A DNA stretch of 64,000 bases, from the NCBI GenBank assembly GCA_014281115.1, contig JACONQ010000019.1:1364001-1428000 (forward strand), read 5' to 3'. The stretch is from Laburnicola sp. R22_1. Lineage: Eukaryota > Ascomycota > Dothideomycetes > Pleosporales > Didymosphaeriaceae. Both the position numbers and the translations under genes were made by a program. How positions within the stretch are numbered: position 1 is the first letter of the stretch; every line of letters starts with the position of its first letter. Below, in pieces: positions 22,169-33,128 of this stretch. The notes below the pieces were generated by a model. That model made no database searches and had not been told where the DNA came from. It saw only the letters and a program-made list of their open reading frames with translations.

Positions 22169-22609
22169 TTTGGGGATTCGTCAGGGCTGGAGTGGGAGAT
22201 GTTCTCAGGTCTGAAAGTAATGCCTGGGAAAGAGCGAAACCACTACATTTTGCCGTGGATACGCCATATCGATGGAATATCCACAAGGACTTGCCTCGGC
22301 GTGGGGACAGGGGTCTGGGGATGTGGTTGCGGCGTTGGGGGCGAGTGATTCGACGTCGCTATGCGTCGGCTACGCTTCGTCGGCTTTTTGTCGGCTGTCG
22401 GCTACGCTAAACTCAAAAGAGCCCACCAATCTCACGCGACGATGAAATGGTGCCATGTGGAGACTTCACTCAGTCCCCCAGTTTTGCTCTCCGCGCCGAC
22501 GAGCTGGGTTTTGTGGGGAAGTCGGCTGCATAAGAAGAATGGATGGGACCCCGGAGTTTGGGATCCACCAACACTCTTCTAGCACCACTGCATTCTTTCG
22601 AAAGTCGTC
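22169..22609. promoter_or_regulatory. divergent promoter of aldolase and transporter genes
   Basis: A 441-bp gap separates the two start codons, so it should drive both genes. It contains four direct GTCGGCT repeats at 22365-22371, 22379-22385, 22390-22396 and 22397-22403. The first and last are extended to GTCGGCTACGCT. CGG triplets are the usual half-sites of Zn2Cys6 proteins. GTGGGG (22300-22305) and CTGGGG (22314-22319) match the CreA consensus SYGGRG. Binding is inferred, not shown. Confidence 0.5.
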
Positions 22610-24306
22610 ATGGGGGGTTTCGCAAGAGCACCTGAGGATAGGCCGACTCCTCCAGAAGTTGTAAGTTCATGATTCTACGCTACCCAAACATGACAACATC
22701 TGAGTCCTGATTTTTGAAACAGTATAACTGGAGAGTCTATATGGCAGCTCTCGTCATTTCCTTGGGTGTCCTCGCGTACGGTTACGACTCGGCCTTCATA
22801 GGCACTACCATCGCTCAAGAGTCTTTCCATCGCGACTTCGGCATCAATGCATCGAATAAGAATGATATCACCAGCAACATCACCTCTATCTATTCTGCAG
22901 GAGGCCTCGTGGGAGCGCTCCTCATGTATCCGTTCCTAGAGCTGCTCGGTCGACGTGCGACGGTCATTATCTCGGATGCCATCTTCATTGTTGGAGCTGT
23001 CATGTGCACCGGTAAGCAATTGCCATCGGAACTGTACATGGTATTCGTACTGAATATATCCATCATAGTCCCCAAAGATCAGTTGAGTCTTATCCTCGCC
23101 GGGCGTTTCTTTACCGGTATGGGCGTCGGCGGAATAGCCGCTGTTTCACCAATCTACATCGCCGAGATCTCGCCTCCCGCCATCCGTGGCCGCCTCACTG
23201 GCTTCTTTGAATCTTTCTACCAGACCGGTGCTGTAATCGGATTTTGGATCAACTACGGCATTGTGCACAACATGGACTCATCAAAATCAATTGCTTGGAG
23301 GATACCTATGGGTGTTCAACTGATCCCAGCCGGTCTCCTGGCTCTCATGATACCCGTCCTTAGGGAATCGCCTACCTGGTTACTCAAGCGAGGCCGTGAA
23401 GCCGAGGCACTGAAGTCCTACAGCTTCTTCCGTAACTTGCCGGAGGATCACCCTTACATTGCGCAGGATATACAGTTCGTGCGCAACGAGATTGCCAAGG
23501 AGCGGGCCGCTCTTCTCCACGGCGAGAAGCACGCGACTTTCCTCGCAACCATCAAGGCTGCAGCTCGCGAGGGCGCCATGCCCGGCATGAGAAACAGATT
23601 TGTCTTGGTATTCCTGATGTTCATGTGGCAGGCATGGTCTGGTGCAGCAGCAATCAACTACTACTCGCCTACCATCTTCACATCCATTGGCCTCGACGAC
23701 GTCACGCTCTGGACGGGCATCTACGGAATCATCAAAGCCGGCGGTTCCATCATCTTCTTCACCTTCTTTATCGACAAGTTCGGCCGCAAGTGGCCCTGGA
23801 TCCTCTCCTCGCTAATCTGCGCATTCTGCCAGTACTACCTCGCCATCTACATCGCGCTGGGAAAACCCACCGTCGGCGAGCCCATGTCCGAATCTACCAC
23901 CGCCGGCGGCAAGGCGGCCACCGCAATGATTATGATCTTCGGCGCAGCGTGGAGTTTCGGAGCCAACGGGCTCCCGTGGATCATCTCTTCCGAGATCTTC
24001 CCTGCGTCGATGCGCTCCATTTCCGGGCCGTGGGCCGCCGCCAGCGTCTGGATTTGGACGCTGGTTGTCACCAAAGCGCTGCCATCCATGTATACGTCTA
24101 TGGAGTGGGGGGTTTATGTCTTTTTTGCTACGGCGCTTATCTGCGCGAGCGTGTATGCTTTGTTTTTTATTCATGATACTAAGGGGTTGCGTATGGATCA
24201 GATGGATGGGCTTTTTGGGTTTGCGAAACGGGCTGAGGTTGTTGTGGAGGCGGATGGGAAGGGGGTGGAGTATGGGAGTGAACATGTTGAGGAAGCGAGG
24301 GTGTAG
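22610..24306 (+). CDS. MFS sugar transporter, quinate-permease/sugar-porter type
   Basis: Exons 22610-22660, 22723-23011 and 23069-24306 encode 525 residues. The short first exon supplies the start and the leader EDRPTPPEV, which joins directly to YNWRVYMAALVIS; this EDRPTP-EVYNWR start is typical of fungal quinate/sugar permeases (QutD-like). About twelve membrane spans are visible. Sugar-porter motifs include YGYDSAFIGTT, GRRATV, ESPTWLLKRGREAEA, QAWSGAAAINYYSP, DKFGRK and IHDTKGLRMDQMD. The second intron (57 nt, donor CCG|GTAAGC, acceptor ATCATAG) is a multiple of three, so its retention would leave an open frame; family alignment favours splicing. The protein acts as a proton-coupled uptake carrier in the plasma membrane. 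The sharing of a promoter with the aldolase suggests import of the compound that pathway degrades (inference). Confidence 0.88.
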
Positions 24307-26289
24307 CGGCGGGGTGAGGCTGTGTAGGTGGAGTGTGGAGCTTCGAATTCTTTGTACACTACTCATGTCAGTCAAGATATCTACTACACTGAAACTACTA
24401 TTTGGATTGTTGTATCTGTGGGCATACCGACGGTCTGGAGCACAGCACGGGACGCAAAGGTAGATTGTGGTAATATCGTTGGTTGCTGACGCACTGCGTC
24501 GCGTATTAGTATTATCAGGATGAGCCAGCCGTTTTCGGTTCCCTGGTGTGTGTGTGTGTGTGTGTGTGGTGGATGGAGAATGAGTGCCAGCCGATGTCGC
24601 GGCTGCGGCTGCGACACTCTGATTGACACGACTTGGTTGGACGTCTGCAAGTGCACTATGTAGCCGGAAAAGTTCATCGTGGGTGTGTGTCCCGGTTGGT
24701 ATGATACGTAGCGAGCAAGGATCGATCGGGGTGTTGCGGAGTTGCCGTGCGGGAGAAGCTAGCGGCGGAATTCCATGGCGAGGGGGGAAAGGTGGGGATG
24801 TTGGGTGTTACTGCGATAAGGTTGTAGGAAGATGGAAGTTGAGGGCCGCGAGGGGGAGAATCAAGAAGGTAGGCAAGGGGCGGGAGGTGGGTTGTATGAA
24901 GGTGGCGGTGGGGGAGTTTTGTGTGTAAGAGGGAGGGTTTTGTGTACTGTCTGATGATGGTGCGGTGTGTCCTTTAGGTGAATAATTCATCGTCTTTATG
25001 CTTCGATGCGTAGCTAGTCAGCCCCTAGTTCGATTATCTCTCGACAAGCAAGATCTGTTGAACTCTCTGAATGGCATGAATGATGAGGATGACTACTGTG
25101 AGAGCAATTCCTGGATACAGTCTGTCAGAAGAGTATATGGTTGGGTGAAGAATCACCCGTCTAGGTCGCCAATCATCTTAGCAGCGTAATTGATTTGGAC
25201 GCGCAGAGAAGGCGTTAGCCACTGAGGGATATACTGTTCCTTAAAGGTAGCCAAAACAGCGACAAAAGCGCAGATACAACCACAAGCCGAAAAGCAGCTC
25301 GTAATTTCAAAGATCCAGGTATGAGATAGAAATGCTAAAGAAAAAAGACCGCAAGTGTCGACCCTCCTATTCTTAATTCGCTGACGTGTTCGCTGCTCTT
25401 ATACTACCTCCAAAGGAATTCAGGGACGAAGGTTATATACCTTTTCCTGATAATTAGTGTGGCAATGTCTTTTTCATTCCTTCTATGCCAGGTCCTCAAG
25501 CCGACGAGGAAGGTACTGCTGCATTTTGAACAGCTGGTGCGGGCGGCAAAAAGTCGTGTTCACTGCTTCCGTGCCATTACACCAACTTTTTTCAACTCAT
25601 TCTGGGATATTACGAGTTTGGCTATAACAATCAGCCTACAATGACGGTGGCGGGGTGATGCTGGGAGAAAGATTTTGCAGTCCTGATGGAGAGATTCTCA
25701 TTGCTGGTCGATCTGAGGGAGCACCGCCATGATAGTTATATATTGTGGCAGGTCTTTTGGTGTGTCTGTTGCCGGCTGAGAGGCATGGCTGACCACTCTC
25801 TTGATGAACCTCGGTTGTGTTGTTAAGTCTCATAATCTGTAAAAGGTTAAGTCTGACTATGAACGGATATGAATGAACGGGTATGAATGAATGAATGAAT
25901 GAATGATGAGGTGGGGTTGTCTAGCAAAAGTTGCGTTTTTCCGCCGTTGAACTATTGTATCCGTGTTAGCCTTAACAGCGGAAAGCAAGCTGCTTTTGAA
26001 CAAAATCATGAGCGGATATGGAAGTTCGTGTGGCGCCTGGCAACTAATCAATCGTCAGTCTCTTAAAATCGAAGAAAGGTACGGCAGTTGTCGAATTCGT
26101 TTTCGAGCGTCGTGCTTTATGCGCAAAAGGTCTGGAAGTCCCGACTGTGACACTCGAGTTTCACGACATGAAAATTCCGGTGGAGAGTGTGCCGCAATCG
26201 TTCACGAACGATGTCGTAGCACCAACCCTCGTATAGCCAGGTTGACATGAGATTGGCCTTTGTGACAGCCCGGGGCGCAGTCGGCGATG
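24307..26289. other. gene-poor intergenic region with microsatellites
   Basis: No intact gene was recognised. A (TG)n run lies at about 24546-24568 and an ATGA-type tetranucleotide run at about 25882-25910. Small ORFs here lack family features. On the minus strand at about 25157-25322 a membrane-like peptide resembling fungal DUF3176 proteins can be read but is bounded by stops. Confidence 0.5.
25157..25322 (-). pseudogene. possible DUF3176-like membrane-protein relic
   Basis: The minus strand reads TWIFEITSCFSACGCICAF followed by VAVLATFKEQYIPQW and LRVQINYAAKMI. This pattern of aromatic start, hydrophobic span, charged loop and PQW resembles the N-terminal membrane segment of fungal DUF3176 proteins. 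A stop follows and nothing upstream continues it. It may be a decayed fragment or chance. Confidence 0.25.
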
Positions 26290-26883
26290 CAGGTAGGAAG
26301 TCCAATCATCGAAAACGTAGCTGGCCCAATGTTGCTCCACCCCGATATGCACAAAAGAAACATCTACGTTTCAGAGAACGATTCTTCCCGCATCACCTAA
26401 GTCATCGACTGGCAATCAACCAGCATAGAACCAGCATTCGTCTACGCAACCCACACGCCTGATCTAGTCGAAGATCCCGCCGCCGACGTCCCCATCTTGG
26501 ACAACCTCATGTCACCACAGGGTGAGACGTCAGACGCGAATCCTTCCGAGGCGCCATTGCCGGAGACTCCAGAAGAATCGGCAGCGCGGAAAAGGCACAA
26601 GCTGGACGTCTTAACCTGCCGACAAACGCTCGAGGTTGTCCTACGGGGCTACGCGCGAAAACTCCACGACGCAAGAGCCATGGATCAAACGCTCCTCAGG
26701 CCGATCCGTTACTGCGACGCGTCCTGGAGAGCCAGCGCGGCAGCTCTACGACAGGAGCTTATCGAGCTCTCGCAGCGCTGGAGTGAGCTCGGCGTCCCGG
26801 GTTCGTGTCCGTATCAGCCGACGGCCGAAGAACTCGCTGAGCACAAGAAGCAGTATGAGGATTTTGAAACTGCCGTTTGGTGA
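26290..26883 (+). pseudogene. fragment of an aminoglycoside-phosphotransferase-like (AIM9-type) kinase
   Basis: One frame reads MLLHPDMHKRNIYVS (the HxDxxxxN catalytic loop of the APH/protein-kinase-like family, here with conserved Asp and Asn), then VIDWQSTSIEPAFVYA (metal-binding Asp), then a C-terminal tail typical of fungal members: DQTLLRPIRYCDASWRASAA and ELIELSQRWSELGVPGSCP. A TAA at 26398-26400 interrupts it between the catalytic loop and the IDW motif. The N-terminal lobe (glycine loop and ATP-binding Lys) was not found upstream. The longest uninterrupted part starts at ATG 26497. I read this as a pseudogene of a phosphotransferase gene, truncated at the 5' end. If the downstream ORF is translated it lacks all catalytic residues. 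Confidence 0.75.
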
Positions 26884-27806
26884 GGTCGATAGTTTGAAGA
26901 AGGGGGTATGATTGTACGAGGGGCATGATGTTTCGGCAGAGCTACAAGCTGGGAAGGAGAGATGTAGTCGAGATACCTCGGTGTTGTTCCAATATTGTAC
27001 AATACAACAGCACAATAAACAAGTAAACACAGCCCTTTTCGACCTCCATGCACAAACGAGCGTGGATTCCGGTGCGTTTTGCCAATGTCGTACGTAGTGG
27101 CGCTGACCCTCGTATCCAGCTGAGCTGAACAAGCGCTCGACAATGTGAATCCGCAGCATCGTAATCCGCCAAAGCTGGGCAGCTTCCACCAGTTCCCATT
27201 TCCTGAGGCCCATCCAGATGTCGCTTCAGACAAGACCAGATTTTGTCGACACTGAGGCAAAATAACAGCCGTCATGGGCAATCCAGGAACAAGCGCGCAA
27301 GCCAGGCTCGAACAGACATAGCGTCGCTAAACGCCCCCAAAAATACGGCAGCCCTGCACGCCCTGTGCCCGTTACAGACAAGCGTGAGGCTGCACCTGGG
27401 ATTGGCACTCCCGCGGTGGTGATGATCTGTGCGGTGGCAGGCGTCGGGCGGATTGCCAGCTGATGAGAGGCGGATGGCTGTGTTATGTGGAGCGCGAAGG
27501 CTCAGACATGACACTCGTGGGATCTTGACCAAGACACTGCCACCACCACCCTCATTTGTATACACTGAACTCCCCCAACTGCACCCTCAAGCTCGTGAGT
27601 TGCTCCTCCGCACTTTCTGAGTCCTGAGACACACGCTGACGCAAGAGCAGCGAAAGGATCCACCTGCGCACTCCGCGCCCGCGTGTTGCCGAGCCGTCCA
27701 ACCTTTTGTTATTTACCGAACACCATCGACGTCTTTTGCTCTAAACACCCCTCCACCGTACGAGCGACGATATAACAAAGCCCGCTGGGGCCCCGAACGA
27801 CCCACG
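26884..27806. other. intergenic, upstream of the MARVEL-like gene
   Basis: Overlapping ORFs of up to 155 codons occur on the minus strand (26746-27281), but they have no recognisable family, contain no convincing start and largely oppose the phosphotransferase relic. They are treated as chance. The promoter of the next gene lies at the right end. Confidence 0.5.
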
Positions 27807-28960
27807 ATGCGGATAAACACGAGCTATGTGCAGAAATGCAAAACCGTCGCACACGTCTTCCAGGCCCTGCTCATCTTCATCGCGGGATGCATAACCATCG
27901 CCGTGCTGACGAAAGGAGGGGAGACGGGCGGTGCGACCAAGTACTACTTTGCTTTGGTACGTTTGCTGCGTCTGAGACCTTCTGGCACCTGGAATGTGTG
28001 GAGTGTAGGAAAATGGCTGACACGAGGAAATAACAGTGCTTCCTTACCGGGCCAGCCATCGTGTACCTCGTCATGGTGCCCATGTGGAGTCGAGCCGCGC
28101 GGTTTGCGCATGCTTACGCTTTTGCTGCCCTGGACGCCTTATACACGAGTACGGTCGACCCGCGTATCTGCACGATTCCAACAAAGCACTAACGGAGATT
28201 TGTAGTCCTTTGGTTCGCTGCCTTCGTCGCAGTAGCCATGTGGAACACAGAAGGCGTAATCGAGGGCGCAAAGGATAAGAAGCTGGCCGATGATGCGCCC
28301 AAGAACTGCACACTGTTCAAGTACGGCCCAGAAGACAAGTGTAAACTCAGCCGCGTCACCGTAGGCTTCGGCGTAGTCATATTGTACGTTTCCCTCCGCC
28401 CGACTTTCTCATTTCCTCGTCGCACGCACCTCCTGCACATGGTATGGTCGCATACATGCTAACCCCAGCCACCCACCTACAGCATCCTATTCCTCATCAC
28501 CGCCGCCATCTCAGGCTACTACGCCAACAAATTCCGCAAAGAAGGCGTCCTCCCCTACGTCTCCGCCAAACAAGACGCGCACCACATAACAGGCGACACG
28601 TCCAAAGACAACGCCTGGTCGACCGAAATTGAGCACCACGACGACGGCCGCAACTCGGACGAAGAAGAAGACCGCCGCACAGAGCACGGAGGGAACCAGC
28701 ACGACGACGAGTACGCGCTGCTGCATTCTACCGAGACGGACGAGGGCCGGCACCCCGGGCGGCCGCTCAGCTGGGGCGATGACCGGCTCGGTGGCCCGGG
28801 GTATGCGCCGACGGGGCGGGATGATGGTCGTGTGCAGATGCCGTATGCGGCGTATGATGTGGGGAATCAGGCGTTAAGTCCTGGCGGGTATGAGGAGTAT
28901 AGGGCTGGTGCGGCCAAGAGGGATAGTTCGTTTGGGGGGAGTGGGTATAGTTTTAGATAG
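27807..28960 (+). CDS. MARVEL-like four-span membrane protein
   Basis: Exons 27807-27956, 28037-28148, 28206-28383 and 28483-28960 encode 305 residues. Four hydrophobic spans are visible: VFQALLIFIAGCITIAVLT, then one around CFLTGPAIVYLVMVPMW, then AALDALYTILWFAAFVAVAM, then VTVGFGVVIFILFLITAAIS. The loop between spans 3 and 4 contains Cys residues (NCTLFKYGPEDKC). The arrangement fits the MARVEL domain, found in proteins of membrane apposition and eisosome-like sites. A long hydrophilic acidic tail (about 130 residues, rich in Asp, Glu, His, Gly) follows and probably faces the cytosol. The splice sites are all GT-AG and close in frame. The exact role is unknown. Confidence 0.85.
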
Positions 28961-29879
28961 GAAGATAAGGGAGGGGGTGGGTTGGTGTGGATATTTGTGG
29001 TCATGATGTTGTTTCTAGCATTTGGGTGTTTGGGTGCATATAATGCCATATATATTGGATTTGAAGCATTGCGGTTGCTTCTTCGGCTTTAGCGACGCTG
29101 CTTTGTAGGCTTGTTATTTTGGTGTGGCATGTCGCTATAGATCTGGATGGTTGGATCTATGTGTTATCTTGGATGTTGGGTTGTGGGAAGTCTGGTCTAG
29201 ATTATCTGGATAGCACAGATTCGCATATCGCGTTGAGCAGGATAGAGGCATTCGTGACCTCAGGAGTCGACTTTCTCTTCTAGGCACTGACGCGTAAAGT
29301 AGCTTAAGTGTACGTCGACACTGCGCCCATCATATGTACCGCTTATAGTGCACGTAACCATGATCTGCTGCAGAGGCAATGCTCTTCTCTTTGACAGCGC
29401 CATTTTTATTTTAAGCCACTCTTATTGCCCAAGTTTTCTCATCTCCACTGCATATCGGATCTTGGATGAAGACGGAAAGCACTGTGCTTGGGGCCGCGCT
29501 TGCTGTGATAATTGGGCGACGTGATGTGATGGATGCTACTATTGAGTTTTTAATAGGAGTACGTGCGCTTGAAGCTGTATGTATAATATATATCAGAGCG
29601 TTGGAGGCAGTTTGGATGAATAACCCTACAAGGGTTGGTAGCTGCCCACAAGGAGGTCGGAACCGTCGGAACCAAGCCGAGGATGGGATCGAGCAGGGGT
29701 CATTGCAGCGCCAAGCTATTCTGGATACTTCCTTCGACATTTTTTTTAGGAGCTTTGCGCATCATCAACCTCCAATTCCCATCCCATCCTCGCCTACATC
29801 TTCATCTCTTCCCTTTTCCATTGCATTGAGCTGGAGTCTGGGAGCTTTGATCATCCATCTCTAATTCTCTCCCTTCACA
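28961..29879. other. intergenic, HSP60 promoter region
   Basis: No gene was recognised; ORFs of 109-132 codons at 29411-29864 overlap on opposite strands and look like chance. The right end contains the HSP60 promoter with a candidate heat-shock element. Confidence 0.5.
29719..29731 (+). promoter_or_regulatory. imperfect heat-shock element upstream of HSP60
   Basis: TTCTGGATACTTC matches the alternating Hsf1 consensus TTCnnGAAnnTTC at eight of nine fixed positions and lies about 150 bp before the HSP60 start. Another TTC-like unit (CCTTCG) follows directly. HSP60 genes are Hsf1 targets in fungi. Binding here is inferred. Confidence 0.4.
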
Positions 29880-31752
29880 ATGCAGCGCTTCGCAACCACG
29901 GCGCGCTCCTCCGCGCTGAAGCAGAGCTCCAAGCTCCGAGCCACCAGCTTCAACCTCCAACAGCAGCGGTTTGCACACAAGGTCAGTCACCTCATCATCA
30001 GGACTTGCACCAATACACCCAATGAGCTTCTGCTAACAATGCACAGGAGCTCAAGTTCGGCGTCGAAGGCCGCGCAGCTCTGCTCAAGGGCGTAGACACA
30101 CTCGCAAGAGCCGTCTCCACAACACTTGGTCCCAAAGGCCGGAATGTCTTGATTGAGTCGAGCTACGGCTCGCCCAAGATCACAAAGGGTGCGTACAGTT
30201 CCGAAAGTCTCTTGCGACGATGGCTGCTAATGTAGCATCAGATGGTGTCACGGTCGCAAAAGCCATCACCCTTCAGGACAAGTTCGAGAACCTAGGCGCA
30301 CGCCTTCTCCAGGACGTCGCTTCCAAGACGAACGAGGTCGCTGGTGACGGTACCACGACCGCCACCGTCCTCGCTCGTGCGATTTTCTCCGAGACGGTGA
30401 AGAACGTCGCCGCCGGCTGCAACCCCATGGACCTCAGGAGAGGAACCCAGGCCGCAGTTGAGGCCGTTGTCGACTATCTCCAGGCCAACAAGAAAGATGT
30501 TACCACCAGCGAGGAAATTTCCCAGGTCGCCACCATCTCGGCGAACGGCGACACCCACATCGGCAAGCTTCTCTCCAACGCCATGGAGAAGGTCGGCAAA
30601 GAGGGTGTCATCACCGTCAAGGAGGGCAAGACCATCGAGGACGAACTAGAGGTTACCGAGGGTATGAAGTTCGACCGTGGCTACATCTCGCCCTACTTCA
30701 TCACCGACACCAAGTCCCAGAAGGTCGAGTTTGAGAACCCTCTGATCCTCCTTTCCGAGAAGAAGATCTCCGCTGTCCAGGACATCCTGCCCGCTCTTGA
30801 GGCTTCCCAGCAGCTCCGCAAACCGCTCGTCATCATTGCCGAGGACATCGAGGGTGAGGCTCTTGGCGTCTGTATTCTCAACAAGCTCCGTGGCCAGCTT
30901 CATGTTGCGGCCGTCAAGGCTCCCGGCTTTGGCGACAACAGGAAGTCCATCCTTGGTGACCTTGCTGTCTTGACGAACGCTACCGTCTTCAGCGACGATT
31001 TGGACATCAAGCTGGAGAAGTGTACTCCTGAAATGCTCGGCCGTACTGGTGCCATGACTATTACCAAGGAGGACACCGTTCTCCTCAACGGTGAGGGTAG
31101 CAAGGACGCTGTCGCCCAGCGCTGCGAACAGATCCGCGGTGTCATGTCCGACCCCACTACCTCCGAGTACGAGAAGGAGAAGCTTCAGGAGCGTCTCGCC
31201 AAGCTCTCCGGCGGTGTTGCTGTCATCAAGGTTGGCGGTGCCTCTGAGGTTGAGGTCGGCGAGAAGAAGGACCGCATTGTCGATGCTTTGAACGCTACCC
31301 GTGCTGCTGTTGAGGAGGGCATCCTCCCCGGCGGTGGTACTGGTCTTCTCAAGGCCGCCGTCAATGCTCTGGACAACGTCAAGACTACCAACTTTGACCA
31401 GCAACTCGGTGTAAACATTGTCAAGAACGCCATTACCCGCCCCGCCCGCATGATCGTCGAGAACGCTGGCGCCGAGGGATCCGTCGTTGTTGGTAAGCTC
31501 ATGGACGAATTTGGCAGCGACTTCAACAAGGGATTCGACAGCGCCAAGGGCGAGTACGTCAACATGATCCAGGCCGGTATCCTAGACCCGTTCAAGGTTG
31601 TCCGGACTGCCCTCCGTGATGCCAGCGGTGTCGCATCACTGCTCGGTACCACTGAAGTCGCAATAGTAGAGGCCCCTGAAGAGAAGGGCCCGCCGCCTGC
31701 CATGGGTGGCGGCATGGGCGGTATGGGTGGCATGGGCGGCATGGGCTTCTAG
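29880..31752 (+). CDS. hsp60: mitochondrial chaperonin HSP60
   Basis: Exons 29880-29981, 30047-30188 and 30242-31752 encode 584 residues, the usual fungal size. The first exon is an Arg/Ser/Ala-rich, acid-free mitochondrial presequence ([20 protein letters not shown]...). The group I chaperonin core follows: [35 protein letters not shown], the ATP-binding [15 protein letters not shown] (split by intron 2), [13 protein letters not shown] (with the catalytic Asp), then [14 protein letters not shown], and the C-terminal Gly-Gly-Met repeats. It forms heptameric rings in the matrix and folds imported proteins with HSP10. Strongly biased codon use (many C-ending codons) fits high expression. Confidence 0.98.
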
Positions 31753-32396
31753 ACGGTAGCTCTACGCTCGGCCGACTACTTTTCTAATACCCCCGTTCCA
31801 CTATACCCTCTTTTAGTATTCGAGCCTTCCCGGCGCTGGTCTGTACATGATATTGGTTTGGTACTCCACTCTTCTCCTCCCCTGTCTTCCTGATGTGTTT
31901 GAAAAGCGCGGCATTGTTTGTATTTTGTGGTTCTGTACAATATTGTGTATATAGCAGGCCTTGGGAAGGACCAAATGTAAAAGCGATCAAGGAATGTAAA
32001 GAAGTTTGAGCAAGATTCGCCCGTTCTGGACCTGTGCCAGGCTTTGGAAGATGTGGGACATTGGAGGCTGAATAAGCCGGCTGTTAGGTTGCTGTGGCAG
32101 TGTCGAATGTCAATCAAAAATCGCCCCGCTAACCCCGCCACGCTACCTTCATAATACTCGCCAGCCTCAGCACATCAACACCACCAATACCTGTTTCGCC
32201 GAGAGTGCCACTACGCACCTGCCTTCTCGAATTGATGTAAGATTTGTCTTGTGCGCACCAGGCAGCTACGGTTGCGGCCGCTACGGCTGTAGCCCACGCC
32301 TCCCCGCTGACGACGCTGACCAGTCTTCAGACAACTGATAAAGCACTGCCTGCTCATCCCACCTCTCCACACCTCACACATCCTCCAACCGACATC
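31753..32396. other. intergenic, HSP60 3' UTR and cofilin promoter
   Basis: No gene was recognised. The minus-strand ORF at 31776-32141 is not supported by any family feature. Confidence 0.5.
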
Positions 32397-33128
32397 ATGG
32401 TAAGTGCGCTGCCTTCGACGTGTAACGAAGATGCTGACTCGATTCCCCGCAGGCTCAATCCGGGTACGTACTCGTGCAAACACGGCCCCGCACCACCGCC
32501 GCGGACCTCTCATCCCCAGCACCCTCCCGCCTAACCACTCCTCCCCACCCACCAAGCTGCGGCAGGCACAAAGAAAGAAACCTACTGATAACGACGCAGT
32601 GTCTCCGTCTCGCCCGAGTGCATCAGCGCCTTCAACGAACTCAAGCTAGGCAAGGACATCAAGTACATCATCTACAAGATCAGCGACGACTGGAAAGAGA
32701 TTGTCGTCGAGGAGACGTCGAAAGAAGCCGACTGGTCCGTGTTCCGCGAGAAGCTCATCAACGCCAAGAGCAAGGACCGCAAGGGCAAGGAGGGCACCGG
32801 CGGCCGCTATGCCGTCTACGATGTCGAGTATGAGCTCGAGAGCGGCGAGGGGACGCGCTCCAAGATTACGTTTATTAGTTGGTGCCCCGATGATGCGCCG
32901 CAATATGTGAGTTTTTTTGTCTTGTTTTGTCTTGTTTTGGGGCGCTGGGTGGGTGGGTGGTTGCCTTGAGTGTGTGCTGATGATGATGCATAGCCTCGTA
33001 TGATGTACTCGTCTTCCAAGGAGGCGATCAAGCGCTCTTTGAACGGTCTTGCGGCTGATATTCAGGCCAACGACGCGGATGATATCGAGTGGGAGAGCAT
33101 CCTCACCCGTGTCTCCAAGGGCCGTTAA
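32397..33128 (+). CDS. cof1: cofilin / actin-depolymerising factor
   Basis: Four exons: 32397-32399 (only the ATG), 32453-32463 (11 nt), 32600-32906 and 32994-33128; 151 residues. Splicing yields MAQSGVSVSPECISAFNELK, the N terminus typical of fungal cofilin, with the regulatory Ser after MAQ. The ADF-H domain fills the protein: KYIIYKISDDWKEIVVE, RYAVYDVEYE, KITFISWCPDDAP (actin-binding strand) and RMMYSSSKEAIKRSLNG (long helix that contacts G- and F-actin). It severs and depolymerises actin filaments in the cytoplasm. The 3-nt and 11-nt exons are unusually small, but both sites have good consensus (ATG|GTAAGT; CAG|GCTCAATCCGG|GTACGT). Confidence 0.95.

Noticed and set aside
26746..27281. 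Two overlapping 155-codon minus-strand ORFs
   Set aside because: They are antisense to the phosphotransferase relic and its 3' flank, have no motif, and overlap each other in different frames.
30646..31404. 252-codon minus-strand ORF inside HSP60
   Set aside because: It is a shadow of the highly codon-biased HSP60 exon on the opposite strand.
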